From assembly GCF_002119685.1 (NCBI RefSeq), contig NZ_CP021108.1, positions 434,001-498,000 of the forward strand: a stretch of DNA of 64,000 nt. Reading direction: 5' to 3'. Below the pieces are notes generated by a model. It saw only the letters and a list, made by a program, of their open reading frames with translations. It had not been told where the DNA came from and ran no database searches. Source of the DNA: Bordetella genomosp. 8 (GTDB taxonomy: Bacteria; Pseudomonadota; Gammaproteobacteria; Burkholderiales; Burkholderiaceae_B). Every line of letters begins with the position of its first letter. Position 1 is the stretch's first letter. Positions 1 to 9,184 of the stretch are shown piece after piece. Position numbers and translations under genes: made by a program.

Positions 1-1
1 C

Positions 2-232
2 GGCTTGACCAACCGCATCGTCGAGCAAACCATTGAAGCCCGGCGCGCGGCTTGCCAGGCCCAGGGCATCGAGTTCGACGAGGACGCGCTGATCGACGAC
101 GCCATGGTCCTGAACCCGGGCGACCGCCATCCCGTGACGGCCAGGCAGTTCAGCGACGACCTGCGGCGCATGCGGGTCTGCGCGGCCGAACTGGCGGCGA
201 CGCTGGCGCAGCGCACGTCTTTCCAGGCCTAG
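2..232 (+). CDS. C-terminal end of an unrecognised protein (partial)
   Basis: The reading frame is open from the first bases and ends at a TAG at 230-232. It gives about 76 acidic, probably helical residues without membrane segments or a motif I recognise. A TTG at position 5 could be a start, but no ribosome binding site can be checked, so I treat it as the 3' end of a gene that begins outside the window. It runs in the same direction as the nuclease gene 75 bases downstream. Function unknown. Confidence 0.4.
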   Translation, partial: GLTNRIVEQTIEARRAACQAQGIEFDEDALIDDAMVLNPGDRHPVTARQFSDDLRRMRVCAAELAATLAQRTSFQA

Positions 233-307
233 CTTGCCGGTCGCCGGCAAGGCCTGTCGGCGGTGGGGCGGCTGCTACACTCCCTGCAGTTTCCCCATGA
301 GTGCGCC

Positions 308-1450
308 TTGGTTCGACTACTACACACCTCAGATTGGCAGATCGGCAAGCTGTTCGGCCAGTTCGATGCGGATGACGCCGCGATACTCGCGGATGCCCGC
401 TTCCAGGTCGTCGAACGCCTTGCCGAGGCTGCCACCACGCGTGGTGTCGACCTGGTGCTGGTGGCCGGCGACGTCTTCGATGCGCAGACGGTCACCGACC
501 GCACGCTGCATCGGCTGTTCAACGCCTTGAACGGCTACGCCGGTCCGTGGGTGTTCATCCCCGGCAATCACGATGCCGCGCTCAGCGAATCGGTCTGGAC
601 GCGCGCTGCACGGCTGAACGCCATCCCGCCGCACGCGCACGTGTGCCTGACGCCGCAGCCACTGGTGCTCAAGGATCAGGGCGTGGCGATCCTGCCCGCG
701 CCGCTGACGCAGCGCAACACCTATAACGACCTGACCGAATGGTTCGACGGTGCGGATACCGCGCCCGGCCTGGTGCGCATCGGCATGGCGCATGGCAGCG
801 TGCAGGGCATCCTGGCCGACGATATCGATTCACCCAATCCCATCGGCGCCGGCCGGGCCGCCCGCGCCCGCCTGGACTATCTGGCGCTGGGCGACTGGCA
901 CGGCTGCCGCCAGATCGACGATAGAACGTGGTACAGCGGCACGCCGGAAACAGACCGGTTCCGGGCCAATGATTCGGGCCAGGCCCTGGTGGTCGAAGTC
1001 GACGGCCCGGGCGCCGTGCCTACGGTGACCGCGCTGGCCACCGGGACATTCCGCTGGCGGATGGCAACATTGCAGTTGCGGGTGCCCAGCGATGTGGACG
1101 CCGCCATCCTTGAACTGGAGTCCCTGGGCCCGCGCGACGTGTTGCAGCTGGCCTGCGCCGGCCAGGTCGATCTCGATGGCTACCGCCGCTTGCAGCGGAG
1201 CATCGCCCAGGCGCGCGGCGTGACGCGCGCGCTGCTGGCCGATCTGTCGGCGCTCACCCTGCTGCCCACCGAGCAGGATATGGAAGGCCTGCGCGCTGAC
1301 GGCTACCTGGGCGAGGTCATCGCCGACCTGCGCGCCCAGCAGGATGGCCCGGATAGCCAGGTCGCTCGCGATGCCCTGGCATTGCTGGCGGGGATCCTGG
1401 ACCGCCGCGCGGGCAATGCCGACGTGACGCCGGCCAGGGACGCGCCGTGA
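308..1450 (+). CDS. SbcD/YhaO-like metallophosphoesterase (DNA repair exonuclease family)
   Basis: Calcineurin-like metallophosphoesterase, 380 aa, of the Mre11/SbcD/YhaO type, expected to be the nuclease partner of the ATPase encoded next. Metal-site motifs appear in the usual order: HTSDWQIG near residue 6, VAGDVFD near 52, PGNHD near 84, MAHGS near 160 and LGDWHG near 197. The first motif reads DWQ where SbcD proteins usually have DxH, so Gln replaces a metal-ligand His. A TTG at 308 puts the start directly before the first beta strand; an upstream ATG at 263 would add 15 unconvincing residues. The end overlaps the next start by 4 bases (GTGA), implying translational coupling. Family assignment is solid; the exact substrate is not visible. 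Confidence 0.85.
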   Translation: MVRLLHTSDWQIGKLFGQFDADDAAILADARFQVVERLAEAATTRGVDLVLVAGDVFDAQTVTDRTLHRLFNALNGYAGPWVFIPGNHDAALSESVWTRAARLNAIPPHAHVCLTPQPLVLKDQGVAILPAPLTQRNTYNDLTEWFDGADTAPGLVRIGMAHGSVQGILADDIDSPNPIGAGRAARARLDYLALGDWHGCRQIDDRTWYSGTPETDRFRANDSGQALVVEVDGPGAVPTVTALATGTFRWRMATLQLRVPSDVDAAILELESLGPRDVLQLACAGQVDLDGYRRLQRSIAQARGVTRALLADLSALTLLPTEQDMEGLRADGYLGEVIADLRAQQDGPDSQVARDALALLAGILDRRAGNADVTPARDAP

Positions 1451-4101
1451 AGCTCACCCGCATACGCATCGAACAGTTCAGGCAGTTCCGCGAGGCGATC
1501 GAGATCGATGGCCTGCAGGACGGCATCAATTTGTTCTCCGGTCCCAACGAAGCTGGCAAAAGCACGGTGGTTGCCGCGATCCGCGCGGCTTTCTTCGAAC
1601 GCTTTCGCTCCAGCGCCGCGGAAGATTTCCGCCCCTGGGACGATCCGTCGGCGTCGCCGGCCGTCACGGTGGTTTTCGAACACGATGGCCAGGAATACCA
1701 GCTGATGAAGCGCTTCCTGGGACGCAAGCGCTGCGAGTTGCGTATCGGCTCGCGCGTGCTGGATGGCGCGGAGGCGGAAGAAGCGCTGGCGGTGCTGATG
1801 GGATTCCAGCATGCCAGCAAGGGCGCCAGCAAGGCGGAACACTGGGGCATCCCCGGCCTGCTGTGGATACAGCAGGGGAGCGGCCAGGACATACGCGATC
1901 CGGTGGCGCATGCGACAGGCCATCTGCGCACGGCGCTCGATGCGTCCGTCGGCGAAGTCGCCAGCACCCAGGGCGACGAAGTCATCGCCGAAGTCCAGGG
2001 CTTGCGCGATGCCTTGCTGACGTCCGCCACGGGCAAACCCAGGGGCGCCTACGCCGCCGCGCTGGAAAAATCCGTCGAACTCGAAGCGCTGCTGGCGGAA
2101 TTGCAGCGCGAGGCGCTGGAATATCGGCACAAGGTCGATCAACTCGCGTCCTTGCGCCGCGAACACCAGGACGACGCGGCGACCCAGCCCTGGGCGGCCT
2201 TCCGGCAACAGGAAAAGGCCGCGGCGGCGGCGCTGGACCAGATCCAGAGCCTGCAGGACGCGCTCGCACTGGAAAGAACACAGGCCGCACGTTGGGACAG
2301 CCGGGCGGAACTGGCGCGCAATCGCCTGGAAGCCTACGCCGCGCAGCAGCGCGCCGTGGCCGCCCGACGGGAAATGCTGGCGCGGGCCGCCGACGCCCAC
2401 GCGCAGGCCGCGGCGTCGGTCGACCCGTGGCGCGGCGAACTGGAAAAAGCGGAAGCCGCCCTGGCCGAGGCGCGCCAGCAACAACAGCGCGCCCGCCAGT
2501 TCGACGCCCGGCGCCAGCGTGATCGCGAACGCGCCGCCCTGCAGGCCCGTTGCGATGCGGCAACCGGTGCCGTGACGCAGGCCGAAGCGGAGCAGGCCCG
2601 GTTGATCGAGCACCGCCGCCAGGCGGCCGCGTTGCGCATCGACGAAGCCGTCGTCCAGCGCCTGCGCGAGGCCCAATTGGCCTTGCGCGAGCTGGAACTG
2701 CGCCGCGCTGGCGTGGCGACCAGGCTGCGTTACCGCCTGGAAGCGCCCGAAGGCATCGAAGCCGGCGGCGAAGTGCTGCGCGGCGACGGCGAACGGCAGC
2801 TGATCGCGCCGACCGTGCTGCGCGTGGCCGGCGTCGGCGAGCTGGAAATCATCCCCGGTGGCGCGGACCTCGCCGTACTCCGGCGCGAGCAGGAGGAATG
2901 GCTCGCGCGGCGCCAGGATCTGCTGGAAAGCGCCGGGGCGGCCAGCCTGGAGGACGCCGAGTCCCGCCTGCGCGCGCACGCGGCGCATCTGACCGAAATG
3001 CGTCACGCCGAAGCCACCTTGAAGGGGCTGACACCGCGCGGCATCGAAGCGCTGCGCGCCGAACTGGCTGATGCCCGGGCGCGCATCGCCGAGCTCGATG
3101 CGGCGCAGGCTCAGGCCCAGACGGCACCCACCGAAACCTCCGCCGAAGGCATCCCGGTGGCCGACGCCGAGGCGGTCGCCGCCGCCGCGGAAGCCGCGGT
3201 CCGCCAGGCGACGGAAGGCTGGCATGCGGCGCGGCTGGCCGAAAGCAATGCCCGCGCACGCGTCGAAGCCGCGCAACGCGAGTGCGATGCCGCCCACGCC
3301 GAACTGGAATCACAGGGCCGCGACGGCAGGCTGGCCGAGGCGGAGCGCGAACTTGCCCTGGCCGGCGCCGAGGCGCAAGCCGCCCTGGCGCGGGCGCAGG
3401 TCCTGGAGCGCCAGATCGCCCAGTCGCGGCCCGACATCCTGCGGCAGGACATCGAGCGCTTTCGCCGCAGCGCCGAACAACACGAAAAGCGCCACGCCGA
3501 GCGGCGCGACATGTTGTTCCGTCTGGAAGCCGAGCTGCAGGTCGCCGGTGCGCAGGGCCTGGACGAACGCGTGGCCGAAACCGCGCGCGACCTGGCACAG
3601 GCGCAACGGCAGGCCGCCGAGCTCGGGCAGCAGGCGCGCGCCCTGGACCATCTTCTGCGTCTGCTTCGCGGCAAGCGCGACATCCTGACCCGCCAGTTGC
3701 AGGCGCCGCTGCGCCGCGGGCTGCAGCACTATGTCGACCTGCTCTATCCGCAGGCGCATATCGAGATCAATGAAGACCTGATGCTGGGACCGCTGACCCG
3801 CGTCGGGCAGCGAGGTCCGGAAAGCAGTCTTTTCGAGGCGCTGAGTTTCGGCGCGCGCGAACAACTGGGCGTGATAGCGCGGCTGGCCTACGCGGATCTG
3901 TTGCGCGCGGCGGGGCGGCCCACGCTGATCATCCTGGATGACGCCCTGGTCCATAGCGACGACGCGCGCCTTGGCCAGATGAAACGCGCCTTGTTCGACG
4001 CCGGCACGCGCCACCAGCTGCTGCTCTTTACGTGCCACCCGTCCAATTGGCGCGATATCGGCGTCGTCCCGCGCCCGTTGGGCGAGGCACGCGGCGCCTG
4101 A
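1447..4101 (+). CDS. SbcC/YhaN-like SMC-type AAA ATPase
   Basis: ABC/SMC-type ATPase of 884 aa. Walker A (GPNEAGKST) lies near residue 35, and the signature-like LSFGAREQLG and Walker B (LIILDDALVHSDD) lie near residues 800-835. Between them are long Ala/Glu/Arg/Gln-rich coiled coils, interrupted around residues 430-480 by a compact beta-rich stretch with GVGELEI. No CxxC zinc hook is visible at the coiled-coil apex, so it resembles the YhaN-like branch more than classical SbcC/Rad50. It starts with GTG inside the end of the metallophosphoesterase gene. The two products should form an ATP-dependent DNA end-processing complex in the cytoplasm. The assignment rests on motifs and gene order. Confidence 0.85.
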   Translation: MKLTRIRIEQFRQFREAIEIDGLQDGINLFSGPNEAGKSTVVAAIRAAFFERFRSSAAEDFRPWDDPSASPAVTVVFEHDGQEYQLMKRFLGRKRCELRIGSRVLDGAEAEEALAVLMGFQHASKGASKAEHWGIPGLLWIQQGSGQDIRDPVAHATGHLRTALDASVGEVASTQGDEVIAEVQGLRDALLTSATGKPRGAYAAALEKSVELEALLAELQREALEYRHKVDQLASLRREHQDDAATQPWAAFRQQEKAAAAALDQIQSLQDALALERTQAARWDSRAELARNRLEAYAAQQRAVAARREMLARAADAHAQAAASVDPWRGELEKAEAALAEARQQQQRARQFDARRQRDRERAALQARCDAATGAVTQAEAEQARLIEHRRQAAALRIDEAVVQRLREAQLALRELELRRAGVATRLRYRLEAPEGIEAGGEVLRGDGERQLIAPTVLRVAGVGELEIIPGGADLAVLRREQEEWLARRQDLLESAGAASLEDAESRLRAHAAHLTEMRHAEATLKGLTPRGIEALRAELADARARIAELDAAQAQAQTAPTETSAEGIPVADAEAVAAAAEAAVRQATEGWHAARLAESNARARVEAAQRECDAAHAELESQGRDGRLAEAERELALAGAEAQAALARAQVLERQIAQSRPDILRQDIERFRRSAEQHEKRHAERRDMLFRLEAELQVAGAQGLDERVAETARDLAQAQRQAAELGQQARALDHLLRLLRGKRDILTRQLQAPLRRGLQHYVDLLYPQAHIEINEDLMLGPLTRVGQRGPESSLFEALSFGAREQLGVIARLAYADLLRAAGRPTLIILDDALVHSDDARLGQMKRALFDAGTRHQLLLFTCHPSNWRDIGVVPRPLGEARGA

Positions 4102-4460
4102 TTGCGCGGTGCTCATGCCCGCAGCGGCCCGACGGCTTGTCCGACGGGCCAGGCCAGGCAAATGTCCCTTGTTTGTAGGAAGTTACGTATGTGGGGCCTG
4201 GCGTTACCGGTGGCCCGGTGCGTTCGCGGTACACTGGTCGGGACGCAGATATATTGGGGTCGAACCGGCGCAACCTGTCGATCTCCGGGTTATTACTAGG
4301 TCTTTTACGAGCGGATTATCCGTCCGGCTCGTGTAATGTTCTCTATGTCAAAGTGTGGCAGCTAAATTCGTTTTAATTTGTCGCAGATAGTTACAGTCTT
4401 CCAGGCAAACTCCTAAATCGTTCATGATGGAACCGCGGCTCCTTTTGGAATTGTAGGACT
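4102..4460. other. Intergenic region without a credible gene
   Basis: A 359-base gap between the SbcC-like gene and the glycosyltransferase. The second half, from about 4290, is distinctly more AT-rich than its surroundings and probably holds the promoter of the polysaccharide genes. I see no RNA gene, strong hairpin or convincing small ORF. Short open frames here have no coding character. Confidence 0.5.
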
Positions 4461-5438
4461 ATGCCCACACCTTCCGGCGTCATGCCCCCGTACGACAAGC
4501 CCCGAGCGCTGAGCGGCTTGCGCGGTGCCGGTCGCGTCGCGCTGCTGATGGCGCCACGGCTAGGCGACACCCTGCTGATGATGACCCTGGCGCAGAACCT
4601 GGCGCTCCATGGTCGTCAGGTGACCGTGTTCGGCGACTACGTCCATGCGCTCAAGGACTGGTTTCCCACCATGGACGTCCAGCCGTCGCTGCCGCAGGCC
4701 CGGGCGCGGGAAACCCTGGCGCAATTCGACTGCGTGGGTCAGATGCACATAGGCTGGCCCTATACGCTGCACGACTGCCATGACAAGTATTTCTATTACG
4801 ACGCCCACGTGGTCGTGACCGGCCGTGGCTTCGTCAAGCTTTTCCAGATCCGCGATTTCTGCCGCGACGAGCTCGCCATGCCGGGCGCCACGACGCACAA
4901 CGCCCTGCAGCCGCTTAACCGGCTGGACCACCGATCCTGTCCCGGCCGTATCGTGCTGCATCCCACCTCCACGGAGGCATTGCGCTGCTGGGCTCCCCAT
5001 CATTTCGAAGCCTTGGGCGTGCGCCTGCTCAAGGACGGGTACGAACCCAATTTCCTGGTCGCGCCCCATGAGCGCAAGGACTGGATCTTCCTGAGAGACG
5101 CCGGCCTTAAGGTTCCCGAACTGCCCTCGTTGTCGGAAGTGGCCTCGCTGATACACGCCTCGGGCTGGTTCATCGGCAATGAGTCGGGGCTGGGACATCT
5201 GGCGTCCAACCTGGGCGTCCCCACGCTGTCGGTGACCGGCCGTCCCACCCGCACCAAGGCATGGCGTCCGGCCTGGGCCACGTCGCGCATCGTCTATCCC
5301 GCCTACATACCGGGCGGGCGTTGGCGTGACCGCCTGTGGCGCGACTGGCTGTCGCCCCGCAGTGTCATGTGGGCGTTCCGCCGCCTGCAGCAGGACGATC
5401 GCCGCAATCCCGTCGCGCCGCCCTGGAATGCGGCGTGA
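4461..5438 (+). CDS. Glycosyltransferase family 9 (heptosyltransferase-like) protein
   Basis: A 325-aa protein resembling the ADP-heptose:LPS heptosyltransferase superfamily (GT9, GT-B fold). The N-terminal domain begins with VALLMAPRLGDTLLMMTLAQ, like the R.GDxxL start of WaaC/WaaF. The C-terminal domain has the nucleotide-sugar binding stretch FIGNESGLGHLASNLGVP near residue 235. A typical family member is about 320-350 aa, so it is full length. The O-antigen-ligase-like gene 124 bases downstream fits a role in lipopolysaccharide core or O-chain assembly at the inner membrane. Donor and acceptor sugars cannot be read from the sequence. Confidence 0.75.
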   Translation: MPTPSGVMPPYDKPRALSGLRGAGRVALLMAPRLGDTLLMMTLAQNLALHGRQVTVFGDYVHALKDWFPTMDVQPSLPQARARETLAQFDCVGQMHIGWPYTLHDCHDKYFYYDAHVVVTGRGFVKLFQIRDFCRDELAMPGATTHNALQPLNRLDHRSCPGRIVLHPTSTEALRCWAPHHFEALGVRLLKDGYEPNFLVAPHERKDWIFLRDAGLKVPELPSLSEVASLIHASGWFIGNESGLGHLASNLGVPTLSVTGRPTRTKAWRPAWATSRIVYPAYIPGGRWRDRLWRDWLSPRSVMWAFRRLQQDDRRNPVAPPWNAA

Positions 5439-5562
5439 TGGGCGGCTCCCCTGTTTTTGATCGACTTTCCCGCAAGTGGCAAGCTTGCCCCGCACGACCG
5501 AAGCAGCCCAAATCATGCATGGGGTGATGGATCGGTATTGCCCCATACAGTGATTTGAGTCC

Positions 5563-6876
5563 ATGCCATCGCTATATCCCCGTCTGGCGGCAATACTCGC
5601 CCTACTCGTGCCCGCGTGCGCGCTGACCAGCGCTTCGGCCGGGCCCACCCTGCTATACGTTGCGGGGTTGCTGGCCATCATCGCGATCGTCCACGACCGG
5701 CTGCGCGGCCGTGGTGCGACCGGAACCGCCACCGACACGGCCGGCGACACCGCCACCCTATGGCCGGCGGCGATCGCGCTTTGCGCGCCCTTGGTGTCCG
5801 TGCTGTTGACGTTCATGCTGGTGGATGGCGCATGGAGCTCGTCGGAGTTCGAGAAGTTCTTCCGCTTCGCGCTGGCCTGTCCGATCGGCTGGCTGCTGCT
5901 GCGGGCGCCGACGCGCTGGCTGCAGCAGGTGCAGTGGAGCATATTGTTCAGCGCCTTCGCCGGCTCGATCATGCTGATCGTCATCATGCACACAGCCGAT
6001 CTGGGCCGGGGAACGGTCAGCGATTTCGGCGGGCGATACAACGCCGTGGCCTTCGCCGACCTGACGCTGTTCTTCGGCTTCGCCGGTCTGTTGATGCTCC
6101 CATGGACCCTGAGCCGCTGGCCGCGCGTCGAAAAGGCCCTGAAGATCCTGGCCGCGGTGTTGAGCCTGTACGCGACCTGGCTGTCGCAGACGCGCAGCAG
6201 CTGGATGCTGCTGCCCATTTTCGGCGTGGTCGTCCTGTTGTCGCGCGCGCATTGGTCCCGCCGGGCCAAGGCCGTCTTCGTGGCCGGCCTGCTCGTCGTA
6301 CTGGCGGGCGCCTCAACCCTGTTGTGGCAGATTCAGGACAGTCGCATGCGGGAAGTCGCATCGGACGTCGAAAACTACGTGGACCACGCCGACCGCGACA
6401 CCTCGGTCGGCATACGCATGCAGCTCTGGCATGCATCGTGGCTGATGTTCCTGGACCATCCCGTGATCGGCACCGGCGCACGCAACTTCCGGACGAATCT
6501 CGCCGAGCTGCGCGATCGTGGCATCGTCACGCCCCTGGTCGCCAGCGACTACGGCGAACCGCATAACGACCTGATCGCGGCCATGGCCGGCTACGGTGCG
6601 GTCGGCCTGCTGGCCATGCTCACCTTGTACCTGTTGCCGGCGGTTATTTTCTATCGGCGGATGTTCCATCCCGATCCGCGCGTGCATATCGGCGCGCAGG
6701 TCGGCCTGCTGTTCTGCCTGAGCTATACGGCGTTCAGCCTGACGGAAATGATGTTCCGCAACATGCGGAGCGTGCCGATCTATGCGGTCACGATGGTGGT
6801 GCTGTACGCGTTGACGGCGCCGCGGCGCCCCGTCGCGGTTGCACACGCCGACGGCCTGTCCGCCGGGACGCGTTAG
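5563..6876 (+). CDS. O-antigen ligase (WaaL/Wzy_C-type) family membrane protein
   Basis: A 437-aa integral membrane protein with about ten to twelve hydrophobic segments. A large periplasmic loop near residues 255-340 is followed by HNDLIAAMAGYGAVGLLAM, the usual signature of the Wzy_C/O-antigen ligase domain. Such proteins join a lipid-linked glycan to an acceptor such as lipid A-core on the periplasmic face. The preceding GT9 gene supports a polysaccharide role. It could be a polymerase (Wzy) instead of a ligase; the two cannot be separated without comparison. The frame runs cleanly from ATG to TAG with a strongly GC3-biased pattern. Confidence 0.75.
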   Translation: MPSLYPRLAAILALLVPACALTSASAGPTLLYVAGLLAIIAIVHDRLRGRGATGTATDTAGDTATLWPAAIALCAPLVSVLLTFMLVDGAWSSSEFEKFFRFALACPIGWLLLRAPTRWLQQVQWSILFSAFAGSIMLIVIMHTADLGRGTVSDFGGRYNAVAFADLTLFFGFAGLLMLPWTLSRWPRVEKALKILAAVLSLYATWLSQTRSSWMLLPIFGVVVLLSRAHWSRRAKAVFVAGLLVVLAGASTLLWQIQDSRMREVASDVENYVDHADRDTSVGIRMQLWHASWLMFLDHPVIGTGARNFRTNLAELRDRGIVTPLVASDYGEPHNDLIAAMAGYGAVGLLAMLTLYLLPAVIFYRRMFHPDPRVHIGAQVGLLFCLSYTAFSLTEMMFRNMRSVPIYAVTMVVLYALTAPRRPVAVAHADGLSAGTR

Positions 6877-7078
6877 ACAGACCCGGGCATCGTCCGATCC
6901 AACGTCCAGCTTGGTCTGATTCTGCCAGGCAACGGGAACAATACCGTAACGTTTCTGCAAACTTGCCGCAGGTTTTCCGCAGGCAAGCTGCAACGTGCCT
7001 AACGCCGCACATCCCTTCCATGCTTGCCCTCGGTACCGATAGGCGCGCGTTCTGCGCGCCTTACCTGTCGGAGACGCT

Positions 7079-8125
7079 ATGGGCAAGTTCACTGAACAAC
7101 AGCTGCAGCTCGCGGGTTCGCTCGCGCTCGAACGCAGTTTCGTGCTTGGAAATACGTACCTTACGGATAAGGACGCCGCCTTCGCCGGCGGTGGGTTCGT
7201 CGAAGGATTGGGAAGCGATGGCGCCGATGTGGATATCTATGCCATCCGTGAATCGCACCTGACCATGACGCAGGTGGATGCCACACGCTATGAACGCATC
7301 GTGGGCCGTGGCGGCATCCGCCTGACCGCGCGTGACCGGCAAGCGGAAATCTGCCGCATCCATACATTGGTTCCGGGCACCTCGATCAAGGTCGGCGTGC
7401 ATTACCGGACCTGGGATGAACTGAATGGCCTGACCATCGCGGTTCATCTTCTGCACGAGGCCGGCCACCGCAACCCGCTGGTCCCGGCCGAGCCGCTGCC
7501 CCTGCGCGACCTGGTATTCCTGCACCGTCTGTATACCTCGCACGATATCCAGGGCGCCGACCGCTTGACCCGCGTGCGGCAGGAGATCGGCCGGCATCGC
7601 TTCCTGTACCTGCTTTATCGTCGCAAGGTATGCAGCCCATCCCTGCTGGGCAATCTGCTGCATGCGTGGGGGTCAGGGGCCTGGCGACAATGCGCCACGC
7701 TGGCGCATGAGATGGCCGTGGCGCATTTCCAGGCCTACACGCATTTGTTGGGCAACACCCACTATCACCCCGTCTGGATATTGCCATACGCGCGATATCG
7801 CGGTGTGCCGGAATCCATGGTGGCCAAGCTGGTGCGCATCATGGTGGACAAGGACCCCTCCAGCGACGAGGAGAGCCGCCGTTTCGTGAACGGCTGCCTG
7901 GATTTCATCGACGAAGTCATGACAGCCGCCGTGCATCCGCTAAGCCGGGTCAGCGGGCATGCCTGCCGCGAAGCCGCCTGCGCCGCATTGGAAATCCAGC
8001 TGGCGCGCCAGCCGCACGCCTGCCCGGAATGGGAAGCCGTGTATCACCGCAAGGTCCATGGTATGAACGACATCATGATGCGGGAATGGCTGGAGCGCTA
8101 CGGAGATGCCGTTCGAGTGCAGTAG
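7079..8125 (+). CDS. Unrecognised protein with a nucleotidyltransferase-like motif
   Basis: A 348-aa soluble protein of unknown role. Residues 37-54 read GGGFVEGLGSDGADVDIY, which matches the Pol-beta nucleotidyltransferase pattern of a Gly-rich turn followed by DxD, with D50 and D52 as candidate metal ligands. The rest is alpha-helical with many His, Arg and Cys residues and resembles no family I can name. A GGAG lies just upstream of the ATG. It follows the polysaccharide genes by about 200 bases and is convergent with the LysR gene, so it is probably transcribed alone. The nucleotidyltransferase reading is an inference from one motif. Confidence 0.6.
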   Translation: MGKFTEQQLQLAGSLALERSFVLGNTYLTDKDAAFAGGGFVEGLGSDGADVDIYAIRESHLTMTQVDATRYERIVGRGGIRLTARDRQAEICRIHTLVPGTSIKVGVHYRTWDELNGLTIAVHLLHEAGHRNPLVPAEPLPLRDLVFLHRLYTSHDIQGADRLTRVRQEIGRHRFLYLLYRRKVCSPSLLGNLLHAWGSGAWRQCATLAHEMAVAHFQAYTHLLGNTHYHPVWILPYARYRGVPESMVAKLVRIMVDKDPSSDEESRRFVNGCLDFIDEVMTAAVHPLSRVSGHACREAACAALEIQLARQPHACPEWEAVYHRKVHGMNDIMMREWLERYGDAVRVQ

Positions 8126-8135
8126 TAGTCGGATC

Positions 8136-9068
8136 TCAAGCCCTGCCTATGCACGGAGCATGCGTGAAATCGATGGTCGTGGCGACCATCGCGCGCATGC
8201 TGCCCAACAGGCCGCGGCTGTCGCCGCGGCGCCACTGGAACGCGTACTGCAGTGGCCGCAACGGCGACCTCGCGCCGATGCGATGCAGCTTGAGCCGTTC
8301 CGCCCAGCCAGCCGGCAGGAAGCCCACCCCCACGCCGGCGCCTATCATTCCCGCCACCGCCGCCCAACTGTTGCAGACGATGCGCTGTTCCACGCTGGCC
8401 TTGTGCGCCAGCACCCAGTCGTCCAGCAGCCGCGTCGTGCCGGCGTCTCCCGGTAGCGTCACCAGCGGGTGGCGGCGCAGCAGCTCCTGCACGCCTGGCT
8501 TGGTTGTTCCGCCGGACACCGAGCGTTTGCGCGGCGCCGCCATCAATGCCGGCGCCGCGACCCATTCGAAACGCGCCTGGCCTATGGCTTGCGACACCAG
8601 TTCGCTGCGCGGCGACAGGCCGGCGATGACGGCGAAATCGAGTTCGCCGTCGGCCAGGCGCCGTTCCAGTACTCCGCCGACATTCACATAAGGCTCCAGG
8701 ACCAAGCCTGGATGCGTCCCACGCGCAAGGGCGACCAGGGCCGGCAACCATGTCAGGGCCGACAGATCGCCGACGCCGAACCGGCAATGGCCGCGCAATG
8801 CGACGGCGTCGGCCGTCTGGCGTTCGAACGCCGCGGCCGCGTCCAGCACTTGCAGCGCCACGGGAAGCAGCCGGCGCCCCGTGTCGGTCAACACCGCCTT
8901 CTGCCCGCTGCGATCGAACAGCGGCTGGCCGATGGCCGACTCCAGTTCCGACAGGCGCTTGGAGAGCGCGGAAATCGACAGGTGGATGCGTTCGGCCGCG
9001 GTGGCGAAATTGGCGCATTGCGCTGCCCACCAGAAGGCTTCCAACTGCTTGACGGAAGGCAGCGCCAT
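8136..9068 (-). CDS. LysR-type transcriptional regulator
   Basis: A 310-aa regulator with the standard N-terminal winged helix-turn-helix (FWWAAQCANFATAAERIHLS, then ALSKRLSELE and LFDR) and a C-terminal effector domain. It is transcribed away from the FMN alpha-hydroxy-acid oxidase gene that starts 117 bases beyond it. LysR proteins typically control the divergent gene and themselves, and the intergenic region holds inverted repeats suitable for this. The effector would logically be a hydroxy acid, but that is inferred from position only. Confidence 0.85.
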   Translation of the reverse strand: MALPSVKQLEAFWWAAQCANFATAAERIHLSISALSKRLSELESAIGQPLFDRSGQKAVLTDTGRRLLPVALQVLDAAAAFERQTADAVALRGHCRFGVGDLSALTWLPALVALARGTHPGLVLEPYVNVGGVLERRLADGELDFAVIAGLSPRSELVSQAIGQARFEWVAAPALMAAPRKRSVSGGTTKPGVQELLRRHPLVTLPGDAGTTRLLDDWVLAHKASVEQRIVCNSWAAVAGMIGAGVGVGFLPAGWAERLKLHRIGARSPLRPLQYAFQWRRGDSRGLLGSMRAMVATTIDFTHAPCIGRA

Positions 9069-9088
9069 ATCAATGTCCGGGAAGTATG

Positions 9089-9130
9089 TTCGAAAAAAGC
9101 GAATGAATCTGTCGAATATATATCGCTTTT
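9089..9130. promoter_or_regulatory. Candidate LysR operator in divergent promoter region
   Basis: TTCG-N7-CGAA (9089-9103) has the interrupted dyad of a LysR recognition box. An overlapping pair of perfect 8-base arms, AAAAGCGA (9095-9102) and TCGCTTTT (9123-9130), spans 20 bases between them. The region is AT-rich and lies between the LysR gene and the FMN oxidase. Seen directly as sequence symmetry; the function is inferred. Confidence 0.45.
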
Positions 9131-9184
9131 CCGCGCGCAGCCAGGCGCCTAAAGTGGATGCCGATCTTCCTGGAGCGGCAATCC

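Noticed and set aside
1303..3297. 664-aa minus-strand open frame
   Set aside because: It is antisense to the SbcC-like gene and low-complexity; the opposite strand has Walker and signature motifs.
4560..6269. 569-aa minus-strand frame across the glycosyltransferase and ligase genes
   Set aside because: It crosses two real genes and an intergenic gap and has no coherent protein character.
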